Of a stretch of 32,380 nucleotides of DNA, positions 8,208 through 16,868 are shown piece after piece (the stretch's first letter is position 1; each line of letters begins with the position of its first letter). The DNA lies in the NCBI GenBank assembly GCA_002299195.1, contig DBOA01000191.1, positions 1-32,380 on the forward strand, given 5' to 3'. Source of the DNA: Sphingomonadales bacterium UBA658 (lineage in GTDB: Bacteria > Pseudomonadota > Alphaproteobacteria > Sphingomonadales > Sphingomonadaceae). The translations under genes were made by a program, and so were the position numbers. The notes under the pieces were generated by a model. That model saw only the letters and a program-made list of their open reading frames with translations. It did no database searches and was not told where the DNA came from.

Positions 8208-8218
8208 CTTGGGTCTCC

Positions 8219-8238
8219 AGCGGTCTTAATTGACCGCT
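8219..8238 (-). promoter_or_regulatory. Inverted repeat in the folE 5' leader, abutting the ribosome binding site
   Basis: AGCGGTC (8219-8225) and GACCGCT (8232-8238) make a perfect 7-bp dyad with a six-base A+T loop. On the minus strand its last bases run directly into the GGAG Shine-Dalgarno of folE. It could be a protein operator or a leader hairpin influencing initiation. It does not resemble a known pterin riboswitch that I can identify. Confidence 0.4.
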
Positions 8239-8368
8239 CTTCTTATTCCCAAAAATAGGCCCGCCCGCCTTTAAAAACTATACGGCGAATAGCCCATAGG
8301 CATTTCACCATGATGCGATATCATATTCATGCCCAGCTAGTGCTGCAAGCACAGCCGCGCCGATAGCT

Positions 8369-9022
8369 TTAGCCGATGGCTTGTCCAGTCTTCGCCCAGT
8401 CTGCCAAAAAGCCTTCAATGCCCTTGTCCGTCAGAATATGCTTGAACAGGCCCTTGATGACAGCAGGTGGTGCAGTCATGACGTCAGCGCCGATCTTCGC
8501 CGCTTCTAGCACATGCACACCGTGGCGCACGCTGGCGACCAGGATTTCAGTGTCGAATGCGTAATTGTCGTAAATCAGGCGAATGTCACTGATCAGCTGC
8601 ATGCCGTCAAAGCCATTGTCATCATGACGACCGACGAAGGGCGATACAAATGTTGCACCGGCTTTCGCAGCAAGCAGAGCTTGGTTTGCAGAGAAGCACA
8701 AGGTCACATTGACCATGGTCCCTTCCGACGTCAGCGCTTTGCAGGTTTTCAGACCATCAATCGTCAATGGCACCTTTATGCAGACATTGCTTGCAATCTT
8801 GCGGAGGATTTCCGCCTCTTTCATCATCGTTGCATGGTCCAGCGCAACGACTTCGGCGGATACAGGTCCATCGGTCAGCGCACAAATTTCGCGGGTTACT
8901 TCAATGAAATCGCGGCCCGATTTGGCAATCAATGTTGGATTGGTGGTGACGCCATCAAGCAAGCCAGTCGCTGCCAGATCTTTGATATCGGCAATGTCAG
9001 CGGTGTCGGCAAAAAATTTCAT
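8369..9022 (-). CDS. tal: Transaldolase, short TalC/fructose-6-phosphate-aldolase-like type
   Basis: 217 residues, the compact single-barrel form. It transfers dihydroxyacetone units between sugar phosphates in the non-oxidative pentose phosphate pathway. The start MKFFADTADI, the DGVTTNPTL block (23-31) and the Schiff-base lysine in VCIKVPLT (Lys83) are diagnostic, as are NVTLCFSANQALLAAKAGA and SPFVGRHDD in the second half. The short form includes both true transaldolases and fructose-6-phosphate aldolases; sequence alone cannot split them securely, though transaldolase is the likelier role in this group. GGAA precedes the ATG by about 9 bases. It is divergent from priA. Confidence 0.93.
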   Translation of the reverse strand: MKFFADTADIADIKDLAATGLLDGVTTNPTLIAKSGRDFIEVTREICALTDGPVSAEVVALDHATMMKEAEILRKIASNVCIKVPLTIDGLKTCKALTSEGTMVNVTLCFSANQALLAAKAGATFVSPFVGRHDDNGFDGMQLISDIRLIYDNYAFDTEILVASVRHGVHVLEAAKIGADVMTAPPAVIKGLFKHILTDKGIEGFLADWAKTGQAIG

Positions 9023-9196
9023 GGCACGTTATTCCTGATAGTAGATTCGGATGACTGCCTATTGGCAAAATTAACGTGGAAATGACAGGCAATATTCGTG
9101 TGGATTTGGCGGGATATATCACGCCAATGGAACATGCTTTTGAATTGGCAGGGATAGGTGGGTGACGTCCCATGATTGTCTGCCTATATCGACGGG

Positions 9197-11374
9197 ATGA
9201 ATCCGCCCACCAACCGTGTCCGTGTCGTCCTGTTGACGCAAGCGATTGGTCCGCTCGACTATCGGTTGCCTGCGGATATGGAGGCGGGGCCCGGGTGCGT
9301 GGTGATGGTCCCGCTGGGGCCGCGTAAATTGCCGGGTGTTATCTGGGATGACGATGTTTTTGGCGATGAAGCCGTCGATGCCAACAAACTTCGGCCGGTG
9401 TTGGAACTGCTCGACTGTCCGCCACTTGGGCAAGGACTGCGCCGCCTCGTCAACTGGGTCGCCGATTATTATCTGACCAGCCATGCTGCGGTGTTGCGTA
9501 TGGTCTTGGCGTCGTCTGCGGCGTTTACGGTGTCTGGTACGATCATTGAATATCGCCGCACCGGCTTTGAACCCGCACGGCTGACCCCGCAACGCGCCGC
9601 CGCGCTGGACGCGTTGGAGGGTGCGCAAGGCCTTGTTCGTGAGCTTGCAGCAGAAGCGGGGGTTAGCGATGCTGTCATCCGCGGGCTTATAAAGGCAGGG
9701 GCCTTTGAACCCGTTACGATCAGCGTGGATTCTCCGCTCCCGGAACCGCTTGCAGATTTCGACGCACCTAAATTGAATGACGCACAAATGGTCGCGGCCG
9801 ACGCAATCGTCACCGCCGTCCGCTCGGGCGGGTTTGATACCTTCGTCCTCGACGGCGTGACAGGGTCTGGCAAAACCGAAACCTATTTTGATGCGGTTGC
9901 CGAGGCCATTCGTCTGGGCAAGCAAGTTCTGGTCCTGCTCCCCGAAATCGCGCTGACAGCGCCGTTTCTGGCCCGCTTTGAAGCGCGTTTCGGGGTGGAG
10001 CCTGCCGTGTGGCATAGCAATTTGCGGTCAACGCAGCGCCGCCGTGTGTGGCGCGCGGTGGCGGATGGCAGTGCAAAGGTGCTTGTCGGTGCACGGTCGG
10101 CTTTGTTTCTGCCCTTTGCCAATTTGCGCCTCATCATCGTCGACGAAGCGCATGAGAGCAGTTTCAAGCAAGAAGATGGCGTGCGGTACCACGCCCGCGA
10201 TGTCGCCGTGATGCGTGGCCGTTTTGAAGGCTTTCCCGTGGTGCTGGCGTCGGCCACGCCCGCGTTGGAATCGCGCCATATGGTCACGATTGGCCGCTAT
10301 AAGGGGTTGGAAATCCCGTCCCGTTTCGGCGCGGCCAAAATGCCTGAGATCAAGGCGATTGACCTCACCTTGGACGCGCCCGAGCGTCAACATTGGATCG
10401 CGCCCACATTGCTCAAGGCGTTGGAAGAGCGCGTGGAACGCGGCGAGCAAAGCTTGCTGTTCCTCAACCGCCGTGGCTTTGCGCCGCTCACTTTGTGCAG
10501 GACATGCGGCCACCGCTTCCAATGCCCCAATTGCACTAGCTGGATGGTCGAACACAGGCTGGTTCGCCGGCTTGCGTGCCACCATTGCGGGCATGTCATG
10601 CCGCCGCCCGATGAATGCCCTGAATGCGGCGAGAGCGATACCTTGGTCGCCTGTGGCCCCGGCGTTGAACGCATTTGTGATGAGGTAAATCGCCTGCTTC
10701 CTGATGCGCGCACCATCGTTGCGACATCGGACACATTATGGTCGCCGGAAAAGGCCGCCGAGTTCGTCTCGCGGGTTGAAAACAAGGCGGTCGACATCAT
10801 CATCGGCACGCAGTTGGTGACCAAGGGATATCACTTTCCTGAACTGACCTTAGTGGGCGTGATTGACGCTGACCTTGGTCTTGAAGGCGGCGACTTGCGC
10901 GCTGCTGAACGGACATTTCAGCAAATCGCGCAGGCGGCCGGCCGGGCAGGGCGCGGCGAAAAGCCCGGTGAGGTTTTCATACAGACGCGTAATCCCAACC
11001 ACCCCGTCATCGCCGCGTTGGTCGCAGGGGACCGCGATGCATTTTACGATGCGGAAACCGAGCAACGCAAATCCGCAGGCGCGCCGCCCTTCGGGCGCTT
11101 TGCGGCGATCATCATTTCATCAGAAGACGAACGCGAGGCTATTGAAGCCGCGCGCGCAGTCGGTGGCGCCGCGCCGCAGGTTGACGGCATGTATGTCTAT
11201 GGCCCTGCGCCAGCGCCGCTGGCTATGCTGCGTGGCCGGTACCGCCAGCGGCTGTTGGTGCATGCACAACGTTCGGTCGAGGTGCAGACCATCATTCGCG
11301 AATGGTTGGGCAGCTTGCATTTTCCCCGCAGCGTTCGGGTCGGAGTCGACGTTGATCCCTACAGTTTCTTATAA
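9197..11374 (+). CDS. priA: Primosomal protein N' (replication restart helicase PriA)
   Basis: 725 residues from the ATG at 9197. The frame also opens with TTG at 9176, but that adds only seven unlikely residues. PriA recognises stalled forks and D-loops and reloads the replicative helicase. N-terminal 3'-DNA-binding domain (about 1-105), then a superfamily 2 helicase with Walker A GVTGSGKT (220-227), DEAH box (316-319) and a late RAGRG motif. Eight Cys in four pairs (434/437, 443/446, 461/464, 474/477) build the two zinc knuckles inserted in the helicase. Full family length. It stands alone between divergent tal and the alkylsulfatase-like gene. Confidence 0.96.
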   Translation: MNPPTNRVRVVLLTQAIGPLDYRLPADMEAGPGCVVMVPLGPRKLPGVIWDDDVFGDEAVDANKLRPVLELLDCPPLGQGLRRLVNWVADYYLTSHAAVLRMVLASSAAFTVSGTIIEYRRTGFEPARLTPQRAAALDALEGAQGLVRELAAEAGVSDAVIRGLIKAGAFEPVTISVDSPLPEPLADFDAPKLNDAQMVAADAIVTAVRSGGFDTFVLDGVTGSGKTETYFDAVAEAIRLGKQVLVLLPEIALTAPFLARFEARFGVEPAVWHSNLRSTQRRRVWRAVADGSAKVLVGARSALFLPFANLRLIIVDEAHESSFKQEDGVRYHARDVAVMRGRFEGFPVVLASATPALESRHMVTIGRYKGLEIPSRFGAAKMPEIKAIDLTLDAPERQHWIAPTLLKALEERVERGEQSLLFLNRRGFAPLTLCRTCGHRFQCPNCTSWMVEHRLVRRLACHHCGHVMPPPDECPECGESDTLVACGPGVERICDEVNRLLPDARTIVATSDTLWSPEKAAEFVSRVENKAVDIIIGTQLVTKGYHFPELTLVGVIDADLGLEGGDLRAAERTFQQIAQAAGRAGRGEKPGEVFIQTRNPNHPVIAALVAGDRDAFYDAETEQRKSAGAPPFGRFAAIIISSEDEREAIEAARAVGGAAPQVDGMYVYGPAPAPLAMLRGRYRQRLLVHAQRSVEVQTIIREWLGSLHFPRSVRVGVDVDPYSFL

Positions 11375-11441
11375 ATTCTGATGGTTGGATAATCCCGGGT
11401 CGAAAAACCTGATTTACCTGCGCCGCCTTATGATGCATCGT

Positions 11442-11456
11442 CCAAAAAAATTTTGG
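11442..11456 (+). promoter_or_regulatory. A/T-core hairpin overlapping the alkylsulfatase ribosome binding site
   Basis: CCAAAA and TTTTGG flank a three-base AAA loop; the 3' arm overlaps the first G residues of the GGGGGAGA Shine-Dalgarno before the ATG at 11470. It is short and may be fortuitous. If formed in RNA it could partly hide the ribosome site. Confidence 0.25.
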
Positions 11457-11469
11457 GGGAGAGATCAAC

Positions 11470-13416
11470 ATGCAGAAATTCTTATGCGCCATGCTGTTGA
11501 GCACGGCGTCGGCCACAGGTGCTTTCGCGCAAGACGCCAAGCCAGCATCGGACGCGACCATTGCCGCACAGCGCAGCATGGCGGCGCAGCTTCCGGTCGA
11601 AGATGGTCGTGACCTCGAATTTGCAGATCGCGGGTTTATCGGAAGTCTGGCGGACCCCATCATTACGAACAAAGATGGCAAGCCGGTGTGGAATCTGGGC
11701 GCTTACGACTGGATGGGCAATTCGGCATCGCCGGACACCGTAAACCCCAGCCTGTGGCGGCACATGGGGCTTTTGCGCAAGCATGGCCTTTATGCGGTGA
11801 CCGACAATATGTGGCAAGTGCGCGGGTTTGATGTGTCCAACATGACCATCATCAAAGGGCAAACGGGTTGGATTATCATCGATCCGTTGACCAGCCGCGA
11901 TACGGCGGCTGCGGCGATGAAGCTTGTGAATGAAAAGCTGGGTACACGCCCTGTATCGGCAGTTGTCTATAGCCATAGCCATGGGGACCATTTTGGCGGG
12001 GTGCGCGGCATCGTCAATGAAGCCGATGTTAAAGCCGGCAAAGTCGCCATTATCGCGCCGGAACATTTTCTGGCTGAAACCGCGTCCGAAAATGTGATGG
12101 CTGGGCCAGCGATGAGCAGACGCGCGACATTCCAATTTGGCACCAACTTGGCACCGGGGCCGCAGGGTCAAATGGGCAGCGGCATCGGTAAAGGCATTGG
12201 CGGTGGCGACATCACGCTCATTTCGCCAACCATCGACATTCGCAAAACCGGCGAAGTGCGCGAAATTGACGGGGTGAATCTCGAGTTTCAAATGGTGCCT
12301 GCGACAGAAGCGCCAGCGGAAATGAACGTTTATGTTCCAGCCGCGCGGACATTTTTGGCGGCGGAAATAGCGACCTGCAGTCTGCACAATATTCTGACCC
12401 CGCGCGGGGCCAAGGTGCGTGATGCCTTGGGTTGGTCCGGGTTTCTCAACGAAGCCGTCAACCTGTACGGCGACCGTAGCGATATAATGATCTCAAGCCA
12501 TTGCTGGCCGCGCTTTGGGCAATCCGAAGTCAAAGGATCGTTGTCGGGGCAGCGCGACAATTACCGCTATCTGCACGACCAGACAGTCCGCATGATGAAC
12601 AAGGGCATGACCCAGGCCGAAATTGCCGAGGTGTTGAAAGCGCCGCCAGCGATTGGCGACCAATGGTTTAACAAGGGCTATTACGGCACCTACAGCCACA
12701 ATTCGAAGGCCGTGTATCAATATTATCTTGGCTGGTATGACGCCGTCCCTGCCAACCTCAATCCCCATCCGCCCGAAATTCGCGCGGCAAAAATGGTGGC
12801 CGCAATGGGCGGGACAAAGAAGCTGCTCGCGGCGGCGAAAAAGGCCATGAAGGCAGGGGACTATCGCTGGTCGTCGGACCTGTTGAACCAGCTGGTTTTT
12901 GCTGATCCGAAAAATGTTGAGGGCCGCACTTTGCTCGCCGACAGCTACGAACAGCAAGGTTTTCAGGCTGAATCCGCGATTTGGCGTAACATGTTTCTGA
13001 CTGGTGCGGCCGAGCTACGGCACGGCATGAAGGCCGGCGTAAGTTCGCAAAGCGTCGACATGATTTCAGCGATACCAACCGGCCTGTTGCTCGATTCTGT
13101 CGCAACCCGATTGGATCCGACGATCATCGGCAATACGGCGCTGAACCTGAACTTTGTGATATCCGACCGGAAAGAGACAGCAAAAATCACCGTCGGCAAT
13201 GGGGTGATGATCAGCGAAATGGGAACAGGCCATGCTGCGCCCGCAGTCACCATATCCGGACCGCGTCAGCTGTTCCTTGCTTTGTTGTTCCTGAAAATGC
13301 CGGCAGCGCAATTGCAAATGGCTGGGCTGAAGATCGAAGGTGACCGGTCGGTCGTCGATAAGCTTCAGGCGGCGCTTGACCCGATGCCGGGTCCATTCAA
13401 GATCGCCGAACCTTAA
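11470..13416 (+). CDS. Secreted alkylsulfatase-type MBL-fold metallo-hydrolase (SdsA1/BDS1 family)
   Basis: 648 residues with a signal peptide (about 1-20, AFA-QDA), so periplasmic or exported. The N-terminal metallo-beta-lactamase domain holds the di-zinc motif SHSHGDHFGG (168-177: His169, His171, Asp173, His174) and downstream metal ligands in the 'AAEIATCSLHN' and 'SSHCWPRFG' segments. An all-alpha dimerisation domain follows (about 375-510, with the family block DQWFNKGYYGTYSHN), then a C-terminal SCP2-like domain that binds the alkyl chain. This three-part layout and length match linear primary-alkylsulfatases, which split medium-chain alkyl sulfates into alcohol and sulfate. The native substrate is not certain. 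A strong GGGGGAGA ribosome site lies 7-8 bases before the ATG. No sulfate or alcohol genes adjoin it. Confidence 0.88.
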   Translation: MQKFLCAMLLSTASATGAFAQDAKPASDATIAAQRSMAAQLPVEDGRDLEFADRGFIGSLADPIITNKDGKPVWNLGAYDWMGNSASPDTVNPSLWRHMGLLRKHGLYAVTDNMWQVRGFDVSNMTIIKGQTGWIIIDPLTSRDTAAAAMKLVNEKLGTRPVSAVVYSHSHGDHFGGVRGIVNEADVKAGKVAIIAPEHFLAETASENVMAGPAMSRRATFQFGTNLAPGPQGQMGSGIGKGIGGGDITLISPTIDIRKTGEVREIDGVNLEFQMVPATEAPAEMNVYVPAARTFLAAEIATCSLHNILTPRGAKVRDALGWSGFLNEAVNLYGDRSDIMISSHCWPRFGQSEVKGSLSGQRDNYRYLHDQTVRMMNKGMTQAEIAEVLKAPPAIGDQWFNKGYYGTYSHNSKAVYQYYLGWYDAVPANLNPHPPEIRAAKMVAAMGGTKKLLAAAKKAMKAGDYRWSSDLLNQLVFADPKNVEGRTLLADSYEQQGFQAESAIWRNMFLTGAAELRHGMKAGVSSQSVDMISAIPTGLLLDSVATRLDPTIIGNTALNLNFVISDRKETAKITVGNGVMISEMGTGHAAPAVTISGPRQLFLALLFLKMPAAQLQMAGLKIEGDRSVVDKLQAALDPMPGPFKIAEP

Positions 13417-13420
13417 GGGA

Positions 13421-14392
13421 TTACATTTCCCCGCGTTCGCGGCGGATTGCGTACCATTTTTTGACGTTGGCGTTGTGCTGTTGCAGCGTGTCGGCAAACA
13501 CATGGCCACCCTTGCCATCGGCGACGAAGAACAAAGCGCTCGTCGCTTGCGGGTTCAGCACGGCGGCAATCGCCGCGCGTGACGGATTGGCAATTGGGCC
13601 CTTTGGCAGGCCCGTCATCGCATAGGTGTTATAGCCATTGACGTCGGATATTTCGGATTTGCGGATGCGACGGCCCAGCGGTTTGCCTTTGGTAATCGGG
13701 TAAATGATGGTCGGATCAGCCTGAAGCATCATACCCTTGCGCAGGCGGTTGGAATATACCCCAGCCACAATCCGCAGTTCGGATTTCAGCGCGGTTTCCT
13801 TTTCGACAATCGACGCCAGCGTCAACGCCTCAAGCCGTGTTTTAACGACCGTGTTGGGGCTACGTTTTGGCCAAAGCTCGTCCATTGTCTTTGTCATCGC
13901 GTCTTGCATGCGTTTCAGCACGGCAGCGCGCGGTTCGCCGATGCCAAAGGCATAGCTGTCGGGGAGTACGGAGCCTTCGGCCGGCATTGCGATAGTGCCG
14001 CTGAGGCGGTCATTCGCCATCAACCGTTCGTAGACCATGATCGACGGCATCCCCTCCGGGATCGTGACCATCCGCTGGACAGTTTTGCCGCCGGTCAGGA
14101 TGGACAATATCTGGGCATTCGACGCCTGCGGCTGGATGATGAATTCGCCAGCCTTAATCGTGCTGGTGCCGCCAAAAATTCGCGCGCGGTTCACGAACGC
14201 ATCGGCGGACTTGATGACGCCGTCTTTTTCAAGCTGCTGTGCGGCCAGGGTAATGCTTGAACCGGGCTTGATAACGACGGTTACTTCGCGCTCCAGCGGA
14301 CCGGGTGCGGTCCAGCCGTAGATGAAGTTGCCCGCAATGATAGCAAGCAGCAGCGCCGCCGCTAATATCGCCCATCTGGCGAGGCGGCGCAT
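13421..14392 (-). CDS. mltG: Endolytic murein transglycosylase MltG (YceG-like)
   Basis: 323 residues. One N-terminal membrane anchor (about 7-26), then a small LysM-like subdomain and the YceG catalytic fold. The family signature TLASIVEKET (191-200), carrying the catalytic Glu, and the later LQADPTIIYP and GYNTYAMTGLPKGPIANPS blocks are clear. MltG cuts nascent glycan strands at the inner membrane and is thought to terminate glycan elongation. Its start lies 4 bases after the fabF stop, so it is the last gene of the fab operon, an arrangement known from many proteobacteria. It ends 4 bases from the convergent alkylsulfatase gene. Confidence 0.95.
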   Translation of the reverse strand: MRRLARWAILAAALLLAIIAGNFIYGWTAPGPLEREVTVVIKPGSSITLAAQQLEKDGVIKSADAFVNRARIFGGTSTIKAGEFIIQPQASNAQILSILTGGKTVQRMVTIPEGMPSIMVYERLMANDRLSGTIAMPAEGSVLPDSYAFGIGEPRAAVLKRMQDAMTKTMDELWPKRSPNTVVKTRLEALTLASIVEKETALKSELRIVAGVYSNRLRKGMMLQADPTIIYPITKGKPLGRRIRKSEISDVNGYNTYAMTGLPKGPIANPSRAAIAAVLNPQATSALFFVADGKGGHVFADTLQQHNANVKKWYAIRRERGEM

Positions 14393-14396
14393 ATCG

Positions 14397-15653
14397 TCAG
14401 ATAGCCTTCATGATCAGGCTGGCATTGGTACCGCCAAAGCCAAAGCTGTTGTTCAAAACAGCCTTCACTTCGCGCTTTTTGGCCACATGCGGCACCAAGT
14501 CGACGCCTTCTGTGCCTTCATCCGGATTGTCCAGATTGAGCGTTGGTGGAACGATTTGATCGCGGAGCGCGAGGATGCAGAAAATGCTTTCGACCGCGCC
14601 AGCGCCGCCTAGAAGGTGGCCAATGGCAGATTTGGTCGAGCTCATAGAGACGTTGGCAATCGCATCACCAAATAGACGCTTTACGGCACCCAGTTCGATG
14701 GTGTCGGCCATCGTCGATGTGCCATGGGCATTGATATAATCAATATCGCTTGGCGTCATGCCCGCCTTTTTCAACGCCATCTGCATCGAACGATAAGCGC
14801 CGTCGCCATCGGGATGCGGCGCGGTGACGTGATAGGCATCACCCGAAAGGCCATAGCCAACGACTTCGGCGTAGATTTTTGCGCCGCGCGCCTTTGCGTG
14901 CTCATATTCTTCCAGAACGATAACGCCTGCGCCTTCACCCATAACAAAACCGTCACGGTCCTTGTCATAAGGGCGGCTTGCGGCTTCGGGACGGTCGTTA
15001 AAGCTCATGTTTAATGCACGTGCTTGCGCAAAGCCCGCAATGCCCAGTGGGTTTATCGTGCCTTCTGCACCGCCAGCCAACATGATGTCGGCGTCATCGT
15101 CGCGGATCATGCGGGCTGCATCGCCAATGGAGTGCGCGCCGGTGGAGCAGGCAGTCACCACTGCGTGATTGGGGCCTTTCAGGCCATATTTAATGCTGAC
15201 CTGACCAGAGATCAGGTTGATGAGCCGGCCGTGCACAAAATGCGGGCTGACGCGGCCGGGGCCTTTTTCCGCGAGCAACAATGCTTCGCTTTCAATGCCG
15301 GGCAGACCGCCAATGCCGGATCCGATGGAACAGCCAGCGCGTACCTTTTGTTCTTCGGTCAATTCGGTGAGGCCGGCATCTTCCAATGCCTGACCTGCGG
15401 CATCGATGCCGTAAATGATAAAGGGATCAACCTGCCGCTGAACCTTGTGGTCAACGCGCTTGTCGGGGTCAAAGCCCCATGCGTGGTCCTTTGGCTTCAC
15501 CTCGCAGGCAATATGACATTTATGGTCGCTGGCGTCAAAACGCGTAATCATGCCTGCGCCGGATTTCCCAGCAATCAGGTTGGACCATGTCGTTTCGACA
15601 TCAGCCCCCAAAGGTGTGACCAGACCCAGTCCAGTGACCACGACACGACGCAT
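14397..15653 (-). CDS. fabF: Beta-ketoacyl-ACP synthase II
   Basis: 418 residues. It condenses malonyl-ACP with growing acyl-ACP in type II fatty-acid synthesis. The Cys-His-His triad is complete: Cys169 (VVTACSTGAH), His310 (INAHGTST) and His346 (SAIGHLLGGAGAVE), with the conserved Lys341. The N-terminus MRRVVVTGLGLVTPLG is typical. It is 149 bases downstream of acpP, with a hairpin in that gap, and 4 bases upstream of mltG. Confidence 0.97.
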   Translation of the reverse strand: MRRVVVTGLGLVTPLGADVETTWSNLIAGKSGAGMITRFDASDHKCHIACEVKPKDHAWGFDPDKRVDHKVQRQVDPFIIYGIDAAGQALEDAGLTELTEEQKVRAGCSIGSGIGGLPGIESEALLLAEKGPGRVSPHFVHGRLINLISGQVSIKYGLKGPNHAVVTACSTGAHSIGDAARMIRDDDADIMLAGGAEGTINPLGIAGFAQARALNMSFNDRPEAASRPYDKDRDGFVMGEGAGVIVLEEYEHAKARGAKIYAEVVGYGLSGDAYHVTAPHPDGDGAYRSMQMALKKAGMTPSDIDYINAHGTSTMADTIELGAVKRLFGDAIANVSMSSTKSAIGHLLGGAGAVESIFCILALRDQIVPPTLNLDNPDEGTEGVDLVPHVAKKREVKAVLNNSFGFGGTNASLIMKAI

Positions 15654-15716
15654 TGCGTTATCTCCAAAATGCTAATCTTCGCAGCCCAATACCGCGAACA
15701 AGTGCCAAAATGCAAA

Positions 15717-15759
15717 CGGCTTTCCGACGGTAGCGCTGTTGACGCCGGTCGGAAAGCCG
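15717..15759 (-). terminator. 12-bp hairpin between acpP and fabF, possible terminator/attenuator
   Basis: CGGCTTTCCGAC (15717-15728) and GTCGGAAAGCCG (15748-15759) are perfectly complementary around a 19-base loop. Read on the minus strand, the stem is followed by TTTGCATTTT, an imperfect U-rich tract. It lies between acpP and fabF, where partial termination could give the higher acpP expression that fatty-acid synthesis needs. A second, 6-bp CGCGCG dyad occurs just after the acpP stop (about 15779-15797). Confidence 0.55.
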
Positions 15760-15802
15760 CTGGAATTTATAACTGCCCGCGCGACACAGCGCGCGAGACG
15801 GT

Positions 15803-16036
15803 TCAGCCGTTGCTGTTGATGAAGTCGATCGCGTCCTTAACGGTAGCGATCTTTTCAGCCGCATCGTCAGGAATTTCAACGTTGAATTCTTCTTCGAACG
15901 CCATGACGAGTTCGACGATGTCGAGGCTGTCTGCGCCAAGATCGTCGATGAAGCTTGCAGCTTCCGTGACCTTGTCAGCTTCAACGCCGAGATGCTCAAC
16001 TACAATTTTTTTGACCCGTTCTGCGGTATCGCTCAT
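15803..16036 (-). CDS. acpP: Acyl carrier protein
   Basis: 77 residues, very acidic. The ATG at 16036 is chosen because it gives the standard ACP length and follows AAGGGGC by about 6 bases; the upstream frame extension is non-coding-like. The 4'-phosphopantetheine attachment serine is Ser37 in GADSLDIVELVMAFEEEF. The protein carries acyl intermediates for FabD, FabG and FabF, whose genes flank it. A 93-base gap separates it from fabG, and a TATAAG-like box just before its leader suggests it may also have its own promoter. Confidence 0.97.
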   Translation of the reverse strand: MSDTAERVKKIVVEHLGVEADKVTEAASFIDDLGADSLDIVELVMAFEEEFNVEIPDDAAEKIATVKDAIDFINSNG

Positions 16037-16129
16037 TTTTGTGCCCCTTATATTGTTGGGAGGATGAATTTCAGTAATCGCCCTAATGTCCAGATTGCCC
16101 GCTGGCAAGTGGCAAGCGAAGGTTATGCT

Positions 16130-16867
16130 TCAAAGCATCGCCATGCCGCCATTTACATGGATTGTCTGGCCCGTGACATAGCCAGCCTCTTTCGACGCGA
16201 GATACGCCACTGCAGCGCCAATATCCGCGCCTTCGCCCATGCGCCCCATCGGGATGCGCGCATTCAGCGCTTCTTTTTGCGCGTCCGGTAAAGTTTCGGT
16301 CATCGCGGTCGCAATGAAGCCCGGCGCGACGCAGTTTGCGGTGACATTGCGGCTCGCCAGTTCCTGCGCAATCGCCTTTGTCATGGCGGTGAGGCCGCCT
16401 TTTGATGCGGCATAATTGGCCTGTCCGGGGTTGCCGGTCGTGCCCACAACGCTGGTTATCGTAATGATACGGCCAAAGCGCGCTTTCATCATCGGTTTCG
16501 TCGCGGCGCGCATGAGGCGGAATGTCGCTTCAAGGTTGATGCGGATGACGTCATCCCATTCCTCATCCTTCATACGCATGGTCAAATTGTCGCGTGTCAC
16601 GCCCGCATTGTTGACCAAAATGTCGATCTTGCCCAATTTTTCGAGCGCAGCCGGGACAAGCGCTTCCACGCTATCCTTGTCGCCAAGGTTGCATGGCACG
16701 GCGACATGATCGCCGCCCAGTGATGCGCGAAAGGCTTCAAGTTTTTCGACATTAGAGCCTGAAACAGCCAGCTGCGCGCCTTGAGCCGCAAGCGCGTGGC
16801 AGATTGCGCTGCCAATTCCGCCCGATGCCCCGGTGACGAGTGCTGTCATGCCAGTAAGATCAAACAT
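16130..16867 (-). CDS. fabG: 3-oxoacyl-ACP reductase
   Basis: 245 residues from the ATG at 16867, preceded by a strong GGGAGG. The longer frame upstream is rejected because it would run into the crotonase gene. It reduces beta-ketoacyl-ACP with NADPH. The Rossmann motif TGASGGIG (12-19), NNAG (86-89) and the catalytic set Asn111, Ser139, Tyr152, Lys156 (YAASK) are all present. It starts one base after the crotonase stop, and its ribosome site lies inside that gene's last codons, so translation is coupled. Confidence 0.96.
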   Translation of the reverse strand: MFDLTGMTALVTGASGGIGSAICHALAAQGAQLAVSGSNVEKLEAFRASLGGDHVAVPCNLGDKDSVEALVPAALEKLGKIDILVNNAGVTRDNLTMRMKDEEWDDVIRINLEATFRLMRAATKPMMKARFGRIITITSVVGTTGNPGQANYAASKGGLTAMTKAIAQELASRNVTANCVAPGFIATAMTETLPDAQKEALNARIPMGRMGEGADIGAAVAYLASKEAGYVTGQTIHVNGGMAML

Positions 16868-16868
16868 A

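Noticed and set aside
9119..10015. Long open frame (298 codons) on the minus strand opposite priA
   Set aside because: It overlaps the conserved helicase gene completely, has a biased, Arg/Gln/His-rich composition, and shows no domain; it is a frame shadow in GC-rich coding DNA.
13405..13440. Terminator at the alkylsulfatase/mltG junction
   Set aside because: Only a weak GGGA/TCCC pairing is visible, with no T-run; not enough to call.
15024..16067. 347-codon open frame on the plus strand opposite fabF and acpP
   Set aside because: It covers two unmistakable genes and the gap between them, and its translation has no recognisable motif or ribosome site.
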